Assembly (NCBI RefSeq): GCF_014489575.1
Contig: NZ_CP060789.1
Location: forward strand, 3,782,001-3,846,000
From: Tessaracoccus defluvii
Lineage (GTDB): Bacteria; Actinomycetota; Actinomycetes; Propionibacteriales; Propionibacteriaceae
Reading direction: 5' to 3'
DNA: 64,000 bases
In this document: positions 1 through 9,751 of the stretch, piece by piece
Layout of the letters: each line of letters opens with the position of its first letter
How positions within the stretch are numbered: the first letter of the stretch is position 1
The notes under the pieces: model-generated
Seen by the model: only the letters and a program-made list of their open reading frames with translations
Told to the model about the DNA's origin: nothing
The model's database searches: none
Made by a program: the position numbers and the translations under genes

Positions 1-2
1 TG

Positions 3-2254
3 GGATTCGACTGGGTGCTGGCGCGCGACGAGGTCGCGGCGACCCGGCACCGCGAGCGGCGGCCGGGGACGACGGCGGCGTGGCCGCAGTGGCTCTCCGC
101 GGAGGCCGTGGACCGCCTCCGGGAGGCCGGCTACCCCGAGCCGTGGCGTCACCAGGTCGAGGTCGCGGAGTCCCTGTTCCGCGGCACCCACACGGCTGTC
201 TGCACACCGACCGGCTCCGGTAAGACCCTCGGGTACCTGCTGCCCATCATCGCGGCCACCACGGAGGGCACCGTCGGGTTCACTCCCGACACCCACCGCA
301 CCATGCTGACGCGCGCCCGACACACCGCCCTCTACATCTCGCCGACGAAGGCGTTGGCACACGACCAGGCCCGCGCGGCGGCCGCGCTGGGCCCGTCCGG
401 GTGGAGGATCAGCGCCCTCGACGGCGACTCCGACGCCACCGAGCGGGCGTTCGCCCGTGACCACGCCAGCTTCATCCTCACCAACCCCGACATGCTCCAC
501 TACTCGGTGCTGCCCAACCACCGGCGATGGTCGGGATTCCTCGGCTCGCTGCGCTACATCGTCATCGACGAGGCGCACCGATACCAGGGCCTGTTCGGGG
601 CCCACATCGCCAACGTCGTGCGGCGCCTGCGCCGCCTGGCGGCCGCCTACGGAGCGGAACCGGTCGTGGCGCTGTCCTCGGCCACCGCCCCAACGCGGCC
701 GAGTTCGGGGGCCTGCTGATCGGGGAGGACGCCGTCTCCGTCGTCGCCGAGGACACCTCGCCGGCCGGTCCCCGGACGGTGGCGCTGTGGCGGCCGCAGC
801 AGTCGCTGCGCTCCGACACCGCCGAACTCCTGGCGGGTCTCAGCGACGACGGCTGCCAGACCCTCGCGTTCGTGCCGTCGCGGCTCGGGGCGGAGCTCGT
901 CTCCCTGCAGGCGCAGGAACTGGCCCACGACCCTTCACGGATCGCCTCCTACCGGGGTGGGTACCTCGCCGTCGACCGCCGTGAACTCGAGGCCGGCCTG
1001 CACGACGGTCGCCTGCGGGGCCTCGCCAGCACCAACGCCCTCGAGCTGGGGGTGGACATCGCCGGCATGGACGCGGTCCTCGTCTCCGGCTATCCCGGCA
1101 AGCTGTCGTCGTTCTGGCAGCAGGCCGGTCGGGCAGGGCGCCGTGGCCAGGATGCCCTGGTGGTGCTCCTAGCGAACGACAACCCCCTCGACGCCTACCT
1201 CATGGAACACCCCGAGCTTGTCTTCGACGCGCCCGTCGAGCGGGCCGTCCTGCACCCCGCCAACCCGCGGGTCCTCGGCCTCCACCTGGCAGCAGCCGCG
1301 CAGGAACTGCCCCTGACCGCCGACGATGTCCGCTGGTTCGGGGAGACCACGCCCGGTGCGCTGGCGGCGCTCGCAACGCAGGGCGTGCTCCGCGACAGGG
1401 GTGGCCGCTACTTCTGGACCAGACACGACCGTGCCGTCGATTTCATCGATCTCCGCTCGGTGGGGCAACGGCCACTCGACATCGTCGAGCGCGACACCGG
1501 ACGGGTCGTCGGCATCGTCGACGCGGAGGCCGCGGACCGCACGGTGCATCCCGGCGCCGTCTACCTGCATCAGGGCGAGTCGTTCGTCGTCGACGCGCTG
1601 GTTCCCGAGGAGCATCATGCGCTCGTCGTGGCCGCCACGCCCACCTACTACACCCAGCCGCAGGCGGCCTTCGACATCGAAATCGTCCGGGAGACGACGC
1701 ACCGGCCACTCGGCATCACCCAGGTGTGCACGGGCGACGTGCGCCTGGCCTCGCAGGTCCACGGCTACCTGCGCCGTGACGAGGTCACCCACGAGGTGTG
1801 GGACTCGACGCCGCTGGAGCTGCCGCTGCACAGGATGGTGACCCAGGCCGTGTGGTGGACGGTGCCGGCCGCACTGGCCGCCCGCCTCGGCTGGCAGCCG
1901 CTGGAGCTGGGGGCTGCGGCGCACGCGATGGAACACACCGCGATCGGGCTGCTGCCGGCGTTCGCCCCCTGCGACCGCTGGGACATCGGCGGGGTCAGCA
2001 CCGCGCTGCACCCCGACACGGGCCTGGCCACGATCTTCGTCCACGACGGCGTCGAGGGAGGCTCCGGCTTCGCGGAACGCGGCTACGAGGTGGCCGAGGA
2101 GTGGCTGGCCGCCACCCTCGAGCGGCTGCGGCGCTGCCGTTGCGAGGACGGGTGCCCCTCGTGCGTCGTGTCACCGAAGTGCGGCAACGCGAACCAGGTC
2201 CTCAACAAGGCCGACGCGGCCGAGCTGCTGGCCCTGCTGCTCGACAGCGACTGA
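3..2254 (+). CDS. DEAH-box helicase with C-terminal DUF1998/MZB zinc domain (5' partial, one frame break)
   Basis: Superfamily 2 helicase of the MrfA/Hrq1-like group, probably 3'-5' DNA unwinding in repair. Visible motifs are Walker A TPTGSGKT, DEAH in VIDEAHRYQG, SSATA (motif III) and QQAGRAGRRG (motif VI). The C-terminal DUF1998 region has a cysteine cluster (CRCEDGCPSC, then C about six residues on) like the zinc site of MrfA. The frame is open to the window edge, so GTG 15 may not be the true start. The frame breaks near 691 in a run of four C; one added C gives a continuous protein of about 750 residues, matching the usual family size. Actinobacteria commonly keep this helicase beside Tad pilus genes, as here. 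Family call is strong; the exact repair role is inferred from homologues. Confidence 0.87.
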
Positions 2255-2419
2255 CCGGGCCGCGACACACCTGACCTGGACCCACCACGATCCACAGGAG
2301 CCGGTGTTGTCCGTTGCCGTGCGTCCACAGGGTGGCTCCCGCGTGGTCGGAGGCTGCGCCGGTGACCGAGAACGGGACATGCCCGCCGATCCGCGGCGGG
2401 CCTCCCGAAAGGAACCCCG

Positions 2420-2623
2420 ATGTCCCTTCCCATCCACACCACCCTCCGCCGCCGCCCCAGCCTGCTGGAACGCGGCCTCACCACCGTCGAGTACGCCATC
2501 GGGCTGCTCGCGGCCGCCGCCGTGGCCCTCGTGCTGCTGCGCATCTTCAACGACAACGCCTTCTTCCAGACGCTGTTCGACTGGGTCGTCGACATCTTCA
2601 CCCAGGTCGCCAGCGGTCTCTGA
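2420..2623 (+). CDS. DUF4244 small Flp/Tad pilin-like protein
   Basis: A 67-residue protein with a charged N-terminus, then ERGLTTVEYAIGLLAAAAVA, the class III (Flp/Tad) pilin pattern: Gly before the processing site, Glu at +5 and a hydrophobic helix. It probably forms the main subunit of a Tad-type pilus or pseudopilus after cleavage by a TadV/CpaA peptidase, which is not in this window. The ATG is preceded by AAAGGA at good spacing. The next gene starts inside its stop codon (ATG within TGATG), indicating translational coupling. Tad ATPase and platform genes are not visible here and may lie upstream or elsewhere. Confidence 0.8.
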   Translation: MSLPIHTTLRRRPSLLERGLTTVEYAIGLLAAAAVALVLLRIFNDNAFFQTLFDWVVDIFTQVASGL

Positions 2624-2973
2624 TGGCCGGGTTGCGTCCCCGGGAACGGGGCCTGGTGACGGTCGAACTCGCCGTCGGCATCGTCACGACGGTGCTGCTC
2701 GCGGGAGTGCTCGTCAGCCTGTCCATGCTCGGGGTCGCCGAGGCCGCCTGCGCGGAGTCCAGCGCCCAGCTGGCCCGGCAGGCGGCACGCGGCGACACGG
2801 CACTGCTGGCAGAGGCGGAGAACCGGGTCCCGCCGGGGGCGCGGGTCACGCTACGCCGCGGCGACGACGGGGTCACGGCCACCGTCACGCTCGATGTGGT
2901 CCTGGTCGGGCTGCCGCCGGTGCCGGTGAGTGCCTCGGCGTGGGCCGCGTACGAGCCGGGGGCCGGGCCGTGA
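2623..2973 (+). CDS. TadE-family pilus assembly protein
   Basis: A 116-residue protein with the motif RERGLVTVELAVGIVTTVLL: a short basic N-terminus, a Gly/Val-Thr-Val-Glu processing-like site and one transmembrane helix. These are typical of TadE-like minor pilins. The remainder is a small extracytoplasmic domain with few features. The ATG overlaps the stop of the DUF4244 gene, and the gene overlaps the start of the next one (GTG at 2970), so the three small genes form one translationally coupled unit. Helicase, DUF4244, TadE and TadE-like is a recurring actinobacterial neighbourhood. Function in pilus assembly is inferred from family and context. Confidence 0.75.
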   Translation: MAGLRPRERGLVTVELAVGIVTTVLLAGVLVSLSMLGVAEAACAESSAQLARQAARGDTALLAEAENRVPPGARVTLRRGDDGVTATVTLDVVLVGLPPVPVSASAWAAYEPGAGP

Positions 2974-3331
2974 CCACCGACGAGCGGGGAGGCGCCGGGT
3001 CGATGCTGATCGCGGGCGCCTGCCTCGCCGCGCTCGCGGCGTTCCTGGCAGGGGCGGTCCTGATCGACTGGTTCGCGGTCGCGCGCGGGGCAGAGCGGGC
3101 TGCGGAACTCTCGGCGTTGGCCGGGCGTCGGCAGCGGCGGGTGGCGGCGACGGGTGCGCGGCGGCGGCCGGTGCCGCCGAACGCAACGAGGCCATGCTGC
3201 GTTCCTGTTCGGTGGCCGGTGGCGGCGAGTCATCGATCGTGGTCGTCGTGGTCGTCGAGGCCAGGCTGGCGCGGGCGCCCGACTGGGTACCTGCCGTGAT
3301 CCTGCGGGAGGCCACGGCCGGGACCGGTTGA
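2970..3331 (+). CDS. TadE-like protein of the helicase/secretion neighbourhood (one frame break)
   Basis: The GTG start overlaps the preceding gene. The N-terminus reads TTDERGGAGSMLIAGACLA followed by a hydrophobic helix, the pattern of the TadE-like protein that ends this pilus cluster in many actinobacteria. The frame breaks in a GGG run near 3124; one added G gives a continuous protein of about 120 residues. The repaired part is Ala/Gly-rich and then reads ESSIVVVVVVEARLARAPDW, a beta-rich tail common in these proteins. Likely an accessory, membrane-anchored pseudopilin. Neither half alone makes sense as a protein, which supports treating the break as a sequence error. Confidence 0.6.
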
Positions 3332-3336
3332 GCCCG

Positions 3337-4350
3337 TCAGCCCGAGTAGCGGTAGTTCACCACCGGCTTGACGGCGTTGGCCGCTTCGCGCAGCAGCGTG
3401 GCGAACGCGGGGTAGTCGAGGAACTGCTTCGGGTTTCGTGCCACCACCTTGATGGTGTGGTCGACTCCGGCCATCGTCCGCAACCGGACCTTCGCCTGAA
3501 CCGGCAGGAGCCCCGGCGCGGGAAGCTCCAGCACGTACAGATCCTCGTAGCGGAAGGTCTGCGTGCCGAACGTGACGTGCTCCGGGGCGACGACCACCGA
3601 ACGGGGGAGGCCGCCCACCAGTCGTAGCTGGACCAGTCCGAGGCCGCTCACCAGCGCCATCATCAACAGACCGAAACCGAGGATCCCCGGAATGCTGTCC
3701 TTCGCGGGGACCTGGGCGGCAAGGACGGCGAAGCCTGCGAAGATCAGGACTCCGAAAGCGATCACGATCCAGGCGAACACCGGTGCGACGCCCCGTCGGA
3801 TCACGAACGTGCGTGGCGCGAAGTTGAGCAGCCCCGCCGGCGCCTCCTGAGCGGCGACTCCGGTCGGTGCGTCCTGCGGCTGCGCGGCCAGCCAGGGGGC
3901 CGGGGCGGTCGGCTCCTGCGGGTGGACGAGCCGCACGAGTTCGTCGAAGCGATGGGGCGCCAGGCTCAGCGGGATCAGGGCCCGGGAGCCGTCGTGGCCC
4001 TCGATCGCCAGGGACCGCTGGGTGACACTTCCCCGGTGATAGCCGAGGACGGGGCTGAACGTGTGCGTCGCCAGCGGATACTCCTTGGGGAGTCCCACCC
4101 ACGGGGTGAGCCGCAGCACGTCCGCATCAACCTGGATGACGCGGGCGCCCCGCAGCCCGGCCAGCGTGAAGACGAGGAACACGACCCCGCCCACGCCCAC
4201 GGCCGGCGCGGCCGCCTCTCTGGTCAGCAGAGGGCTGAAACGGTCGAGCCCCTGCAGGACCAGCCAGCCGACCACCGCCCCGACCACGAGGCCGCCGAGC
4301 AGCTGACCGAGCAACTTGGACACGCCCAGCGTTTCATCGAATTTCAGCAC
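3337..4350 (-). CDS. membrane protein of unknown function with C-terminal PH-like region
   Basis: About 337 residues from GTG 4350; a GTG at 4401 in the same frame is possible. Two N-terminal hydrophobic segments (around LGQLLGGLVVGAVVGWLV and VGVGGVVFLVFTLAGL) are followed by a soluble stretch, then a second hydrophobic pair (around VFAWIVIAFGVLIFAGFAVL and the following Gly/Leu/Met-rich segment). The C-terminal 100 residues alternate beta-like stretches (SVVVAPEHVTFGTQTFRYED) and end in a helix, resembling bacterial PH-like domains. It is convergent with the TadE-like gene, with only 5 bp between the stops. I do not recognise a named family, so no function is assigned. Confidence 0.6.
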   Translation of the reverse strand: MLKFDETLGVSKLLGQLLGGLVVGAVVGWLVLQGLDRFSPLLTREAAAPAVGVGGVVFLVFTLAGLRGARVIQVDADVLRLTPWVGLPKEYPLATHTFSPVLGYHRGSVTQRSLAIEGHDGSRALIPLSLAPHRFDELVRLVHPQEPTAPAPWLAAQPQDAPTGVAAQEAPAGLLNFAPRTFVIRRGVAPVFAWIVIAFGVLIFAGFAVLAAQVPAKDSIPGILGFGLLMMALVSGLGLVQLRLVGGLPRSVVVAPEHVTFGTQTFRYEDLYVLELPAPGLLPVQAKVRLRTMAGVDHTIKVVARNPKQFLDYPAFATLLREAANAVKPVVNYRYSG

Positions 4351-4455
4351 GCAGCGGAGCCTATCTCCGCCGTGGTGCACTCGATGCTCACGCGCCTCCA
4401 CCGAGGACCGCCGACCCGTGGTGATGGGGCTTGCGGGCGGGCTATGGTGGCGGCC

Positions 4456-5505
4456 ATGAGCTACGTCGCTTCACTTGATCGTTACGATTCCATGCCCTAC
4501 CGTCGCCTCGGAGCCTCCGGCCTCAAGCTGCCCGCCATCTCGCTGGGCCTGTGGCACAACTTCGGCGACGACAAGCCCCTCCAGACGCAGCGCGACATCC
4601 TGCGCCGCGCCTTTGACAGGGGCGTGACCCACTTCGACCTGGCCAACAACTACGGCCCGCCGTACGGGTCGGCCGAGACCAACTTCGGCCGGCTCTTCGC
4701 GGAGGACTTCTCCGGCTACCGGCACGAGACGATCATCTCGTCGAAGGCGGGCTGGGACATGTGGCCCGGGCCCTACGGCTTCGGTGGCTCCCGCAAGTAC
4801 CTGCTCAGCTCGCTCGACGACTCGCTACGTCGCATGCGGCTCGACTACGTCGACATCTTCTACCACCACCGCCCCGACCCGGACACGCCGGTCGAGGAGA
4901 CCATGCAGGCCCTCGACCAGGCCGTGCGTTCCGGCAAGGCCCTGTACGCCGGCATCTCCTCCTACTCGCCGTCGCTCACGCTGCGCGCACAGGAGATCGC
5001 GCGTGAACTGGGCACCCCGCTGGTCATCCACCAGCCCTCCTACTCGATCCTCAACCGCTGGATCGAGGAGGGGAGCCCCAGCCTCCTCGAGGCCGCGGCG
5101 CAGGCAGGCATGGGCGTCATCGGCTTCTCCCCGCTCGCGCAGGGGCTGCTGACGAACCGCTACCTGACCGGGATCCCGGAGGGCTCCAGAGCTGCGGCCG
5201 GCAAGTCGCTCGACCCCGGTTCGCTCGACGAGGCCACACTCGGGCACCTCCGTGCGCTGGGCGACATCGCCGCCGGTCGTGGGCAGTCCCTGGCCCAGAT
5301 GGCGATCGCGTGGGCGCTGCGGGACCAGGGCACGGCGTCGGTGACCTCCGTCGTCCTCGGCGCCTCCTCGGTCGCCCAACTGGACGACAACCTCGACGCA
5401 CTCGGCAACCTCGAGTTCAGCGCCGAGGAACTGGCCGCGATCGACGCGCACGCGGACGTCGCCGGGGTCAACCTGTGGCAGGGAGCGACCGAGTCCGTCT
5501 CCTGA
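4456..5505 (+). CDS. aldo/keto reductase, YghZ/L-glyceraldehyde 3-phosphate reductase type
   Basis: A 349-residue NADPH-dependent oxidoreductase with an intact aldo/keto reductase tetrad: Asp and Tyr in FDLANNYG, Lys in SSKAGWDMW and His in YHHRPDP. The long insert and the GPYGFGGSRKYLLSSLDDSL stretch are typical of the YghZ/MgrA subgroup, which reduces L-glyceraldehyde 3-phosphate and methylglyoxal-type aldehydes. The start at ATG 4456 (MSYVASLDRYDSMPYRRLG) fits related proteins; an ATG four codons upstream is also possible. The gene stands alone between a convergent membrane protein gene and a methyltransferase gene 19 bp downstream. Family certain, substrate inferred. Confidence 0.88.
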   Translation: MSYVASLDRYDSMPYRRLGASGLKLPAISLGLWHNFGDDKPLQTQRDILRRAFDRGVTHFDLANNYGPPYGSAETNFGRLFAEDFSGYRHETIISSKAGWDMWPGPYGFGGSRKYLLSSLDDSLRRMRLDYVDIFYHHRPDPDTPVEETMQALDQAVRSGKALYAGISSYSPSLTLRAQEIARELGTPLVIHQPSYSILNRWIEEGSPSLLEAAAQAGMGVIGFSPLAQGLLTNRYLTGIPEGSRAAAGKSLDPGSLDEATLGHLRALGDIAAGRGQSLAQMAIAWALRDQGTASVTSVVLGASSVAQLDDNLDALGNLEFSAEELAAIDAHADVAGVNLWQGATESVS

Positions 5506-5524
5506 GGTAACTAGGATCAACGGC

Positions 5525-7003
5525 GTGTCTGCTCAGCTCACGCCCATCGATCCGCAGCGGCTCCGCCGCGACCTCCTCGCCGCCGGTTACGTCGTCGACG
5601 ACGTCCTCGACCGCATCGGGGAGGCAGGACAGCAGGGCCTCGGGCGCAACTCGACCGTGCCGGCCGACGTTGCGCTCGGGGTCGCCACCGACCCGCTGGC
5701 CGCGCTGATCCGACTCTTCGTCCTCCAACGGGAGGTGCCCGAGGAGCAGCTGGCCGGCGTCGTCGACGTCGCCGGGCTCCTCGACGGCGGCTACCTCGTC
5801 CGCCGCGGCACTGGGCTGGCGGCGGCCGTCGACATCCGCCCCTACGGCTCCCCTGACGACGACGCCACCGGCTGGATCGTCGCCGATCCGACCCCCGGCC
5901 TCGACCAGGTGGTCGAACCGACCAGCCCCGACTACGTGCTGGGCGTTTCCCCCGCCTCGACGACGCTGGCGCAGATCACCATGCGCACCCTGGTGGAGTC
6001 GGCGCTCGACCTCGGCACGGGCTGCGGCGTCCAGTCGCTCCACCTCAGCCGCCACGCGCAGAGCGTCGTCGGGACCGACGTCAACGACCGGGCCCTGCGG
6101 CTGGCGGCGCTCACCGCCGGGCTCAACGGCCGCGACGTCGACCTGCGCAACGGCTCCCTCTACGAACCCGTCGCCGGTCAACGCTTCGACCTCATCGTCT
6201 CCAACCCGCCGTTCGTCATGAGCCCTCCCAGCTCCGCCGAGTCGACCCTCGCCTACCGGGAGACGAACTACGAGGGCGACTCGCTCGTGGAGACCCTCGT
6301 CCGCGGCGCCGCCGACCATCTTGAGCCGGGCGGCAGCCTGCAACTGCTCACCAACTGGGCCGTCCTGGACACACCATGGGAGGAGCGGCTGCGCTCCTGG
6401 GTGCCGGCCGGCTGCGACGCTTGGGTGATCGAACGCGAACGCCTCGACATCTACTCCTACATCGAGATGTGGCTCACCGACGCCGGGCTCGGCGGGTCAC
6501 CCGGCTGGCGCGCCGCCTACGACGACTGGCTCGCCTACTTCGACCGGCTGGGAATCCGTTCGGTCGGCATGGGCTGGATCCTCGTCACCCGTGCGGAGCG
6601 CGAGGAGCCGCACCTGCGATTCGAGTCGTGGCCACACGCCGTAGCCCAGCCCGTGGGCGAGGTGTTCGCCCGCCACGCAGCCGCCGTCGACGCCTTCCAG
6701 CTCCCCACCGAAGAGCTGTTGGAGTCCCGGCCCCGGCTCGTCGACGTCGACGAGGAGACGCTCGGCGTTCCCGGCGCCGAGGACCCGCAGTACATCGTCT
6801 TCCGGCAGCGCGTCGGGCTGCTGCGGGCCATCAAGGCGGACACGGCCCTGGCGGCGGTCCTGGGAGCCCTCGACGGCGACCTGAGCGTCGGGCAGGTGCT
6901 CGCGGCCGTGGCTCAGGTGCTCGACCTCGACCCCACGGAACTCGCCACCGGCGTACTGCCGGAGATCCGCGCCGCGCTGCTCGACCAGCTGCTGATCCTC
7001 TAG
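5525..7003 (+). CDS. class I SAM-dependent methyltransferase (HemK/PrmC-like, actinobacterial two-domain type)
   Basis: A 492-residue protein starting at GTG. The N-terminal 150 residues form a helical family-specific domain (LRRDLLAAGYVVDDVLDRIG). The central Rossmann methyltransferase domain has the SAM motif ALDLGTGCGVQSLHL, an acidic ribose-binding residue in VVGTDVNDRAL and the catalytic SNPPFV. NPPF/Y is typical of N5-glutamine or N6-adenine methylation, as in PrmC and RsmC. The C-terminal 100 residues are extra. It lies in a + strand run and probably has its own promoter. The target (release factor, rRNA or other) cannot be told from the sequence. Confidence 0.8.
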   Translation: MSAQLTPIDPQRLRRDLLAAGYVVDDVLDRIGEAGQQGLGRNSTVPADVALGVATDPLAALIRLFVLQREVPEEQLAGVVDVAGLLDGGYLVRRGTGLAAAVDIRPYGSPDDDATGWIVADPTPGLDQVVEPTSPDYVLGVSPASTTLAQITMRTLVESALDLGTGCGVQSLHLSRHAQSVVGTDVNDRALRLAALTAGLNGRDVDLRNGSLYEPVAGQRFDLIVSNPPFVMSPPSSAESTLAYRETNYEGDSLVETLVRGAADHLEPGGSLQLLTNWAVLDTPWEERLRSWVPAGCDAWVIERERLDIYSYIEMWLTDAGLGGSPGWRAAYDDWLAYFDRLGIRSVGMGWILVTRAEREEPHLRFESWPHAVAQPVGEVFARHAAAVDAFQLPTEELLESRPRLVDVDEETLGVPGAEDPQYIVFRQRVGLLRAIKADTALAAVLGALDGDLSVGQVLAAVAQVLDLDPTELATGVLPEIRAALLDQLLIL

Positions 7004-7085
7004 GCGGTGAGTTCCGCCTTGGGTGGGAGCTGTTGACGGCGCAGGCTATTGTTCGGGGAGTTCCCAACCGCGGAGGGCTGAACTG

Positions 7086-9741
7086 ATGGCTTCCAAGCGC
7101 CTCGTTATCGTCGAGTCGCCGACCAAGGCAACCAAGATCGCCGGTTACCTGGGGCGCGACTATGTCGTCGAGTCAAGCCGCGGCCACGTCCGAGACCTGC
7201 CGACCAGGGCCTCCGAGGTGCCCGCCAAGTACAAGGGCATGCCGTGGGCGCGCACCGGCGTCAACGTCGACGACGAGTTCCAGCCCATCTACGTGGTCTC
7301 GCCGGACAAGAAGGCGACGATCAAGGATCTGAAGGCCAAGCTGGCGGGCGTCGACGAACTCCTGCTGGCCACGGATGGTGACCGCGAGGGCGAGGCCATC
7401 GCGTGGCATCTCCTGCAGGAGCTGAAGCCGAAGGTCCCCGTGAAGCGCATGGTGTTCCACGAGATCACCAAGTCGGCCATCGAGGAGGCCGTCCGGAACC
7501 CGCGGGAACTGGACAATGCCCTCGTCGATGCGCAGGAGACGCGTCGCATCCTCGACCGGCTCTACGGCTACGAGGTCTCTCCCGTCCTGTGGAAGAAGGT
7601 CATGCCGCGGCTGTCGGCCGGCCGCGTGCAGTCGGTGGCGACCCGCCTGGTGGTCGACCGTGAGCGTGAGCGCATCGCGTTCGTTCCCGCCTCCTACTGG
7701 GACCTCGACATCGTGCTGGACGCCGGCGCCGACGCCGACCCCCGCAACTTCCCGGCCCGGTTGTCCACCCTGGGCGGCGTCCGTGTCGCCGCGGGGCGCG
7801 ACTTCGACGCCAGCGGCGCACTGACCGTCGGCGACGTCCAGATCCTCGACGAGGCGCGGGCCACCTGGCTCGCGGGACTGCTGCCGCAGGCCGCCATCAC
7901 CGTCTCCGCCGTCGAGTCCCGGCCCTACACCCGCAAGCCCTACGAGCCGTTCCGCACCACGACGATGCAGCAGGAGGCCGGCCGCAAGCTCGGCTTCACC
8001 GCACAGCGCGCGATGTCGGTGGCGCAGGAGCTGTACGAGAAGGGCTTCATCACCTACATGCGAACCGACTCGGTCTCGCTGTCCGGGCAGGCCATCAACG
8101 CCGCCCGCGCCCAGGTGAAGGAGCTGTTCGGGGAGCGGTTCCTGCCGGCCCAGCCCCGCGTCTACGCCTCGAAGGTCAAGAGCGCGCAGGAGGCCCACGA
8201 GGCGATCCGCCCCGCCGGCGACACCTTCCAGCATCCCGACCAGACCGGGCTGAGCGGCGACGCGTTCCGCCTCTACCAGCTGATCTGGCGCCGCACCCTG
8301 GCCTCGCAGATGGCCGACGCCCGCGGCGAGTCCGTCACCATCCGCATCGCGGCCAAGCTGCCCGCCGGCGCCCTGAACGACGGCGACCCGGCCGACGCGG
8401 GCCTGCTGGCCTCCGGCCGCACCATCGTGTTCCCCGGCTTCCTCGCCGCCTACGTGCAGGGCAACGACGACGGTTCCGCGACCGATGACACGCAGACGCG
8501 GCTGCCGATCCTCACCAAGGGCAACGAACTGGCCGTCGCGAAGGCCGAGCCCGCCGGGCACGAGACCCGACCGCCGGCCCGCTACACCGAGCCGTCGCTC
8601 GTGGCCAAGCTCGAAGAGCTCGAGATCGGCCGCCCGTCCACCTATGCGTCGATCATCCGCACCATCACCGCGCGGGACTACGTGTTCAAGAAGGGCTCGG
8701 CGCTGGTGCCGACGTGGCTGGCGTTCGCCGTCACCCGGCTGCTCGAGGAACACTTCGGCGACCTGGTCGACTACGCCTTCACCGCGCAGCTCGAGGACCA
8801 GCTGGACGAGATCGCCTCCGGTCGCGCCCAGCGGCTCCAGGTGCTGTCCGACTTCTACCGGGGCCCGAGGGCGTCTCCCATCAGGGACTCCAGGCGCTCG
8901 TCTCGGAGCTGGGTGACATCGACGCCCGCGTCCTGTCGACCTTCCCGCTCGGCGACTCCGGGATCGACGTGCGGGTCGGCCGCTACGGCACCTATGTCGA
9001 GGCAGCCGACGGCCGCCGCGCCAACGTCCCCGAGACCACCGCACCCGACGAACTGACCGTGGAGCTTGCCGAGGAACTGCTCAGCGCGCCGCAGGGCGAG
9101 GAGCGGGAACTGGGCGTCGACAAGGAGTCCGGCCACCTGATCGTCGCGAAGAACGGCCGCTACGGCCCCTACGTGACCGAGGTGCTCCCCGAGGACGCGC
9201 CGAAGTCGGCCAAGCCGCGCACGGGCTCGCTGTTCAAGTCCATGTCCATCGAGGACATCGACCTGCCCATCGCGCTGCAGCTGATGAGCCTTCCCCGCGT
9301 CGTCGGCGCCGACGCGGACGGCGTCGAGATCACTGCGCAGAACGGCCGCTACGGGCCGTACCTCAAGCGCGGCACCGATTCCCGGTCGCTGACGAGCGAG
9401 GAGCAGATCTTCGACATCACGCTCGAGGAGGCGCTTGCCATCTATGCGCAGCCGAAGGCGAGGGACGGGCAGCAGCGGCTCCGCCGTTGAAGGAGTTCGG
9501 GGCGGATCCCGCCTCGGGCAAGCCTGTCGTGCTGAAGTCGGGGCGGTTCGGGCCCTATGTCACCGACGGTGAGACGAACGCGACGCTGCGTCGCGACGAC
9601 TCGCCGGAGGAGATCTCGCCCGAGCGTGCGTTCGAACTGCTGGCCGAGAAGCGTGCCAAGGGCCCCGCGCCGAAGAAGACGACCGCCCGGAAGGCGCCGG
9701 CCAAGAAGCCCGCCGCCCGGAAGACCACGAAGTCCTCCTAG
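7086..9741 (+). CDS. topA: DNA topoisomerase I (two frame breaks)
   Basis: Type IA topoisomerase that relaxes negative supercoils. The N-terminal Toprim domain has VIVESPTKA and DGDREGEAIAWH (acidic Mg2+ site). The catalytic tyrosine is in FITYMRTDS. The C-terminus carries repeated GRYGPY topo-C modules and a Lys/Ala-rich tail (KKTTARKAPAKKPAARKT), as in other actinobacterial TopA. Two frame breaks occur, at 8864-8866 (CCC, expected CCCC) and 9462-9464 (GGG, expected GGGG). One base added at each gives an uninterrupted protein of about 885 residues, the normal length. TopA is normally essential in actinobacteria, so the breaks are almost certainly sequence errors. Confidence 0.93.
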
Positions 9742-9751
9742 GCGCGCGGGC

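Noticed and set aside
8860..9490. Programmed ribosomal frameshifting in topA, clpC and others
   Set aside because: No conserved slippery site plus pseudoknot was seen. The breaks are scattered over unrelated genes and all share the same single G/C deletion pattern, which fits sequencing error better.
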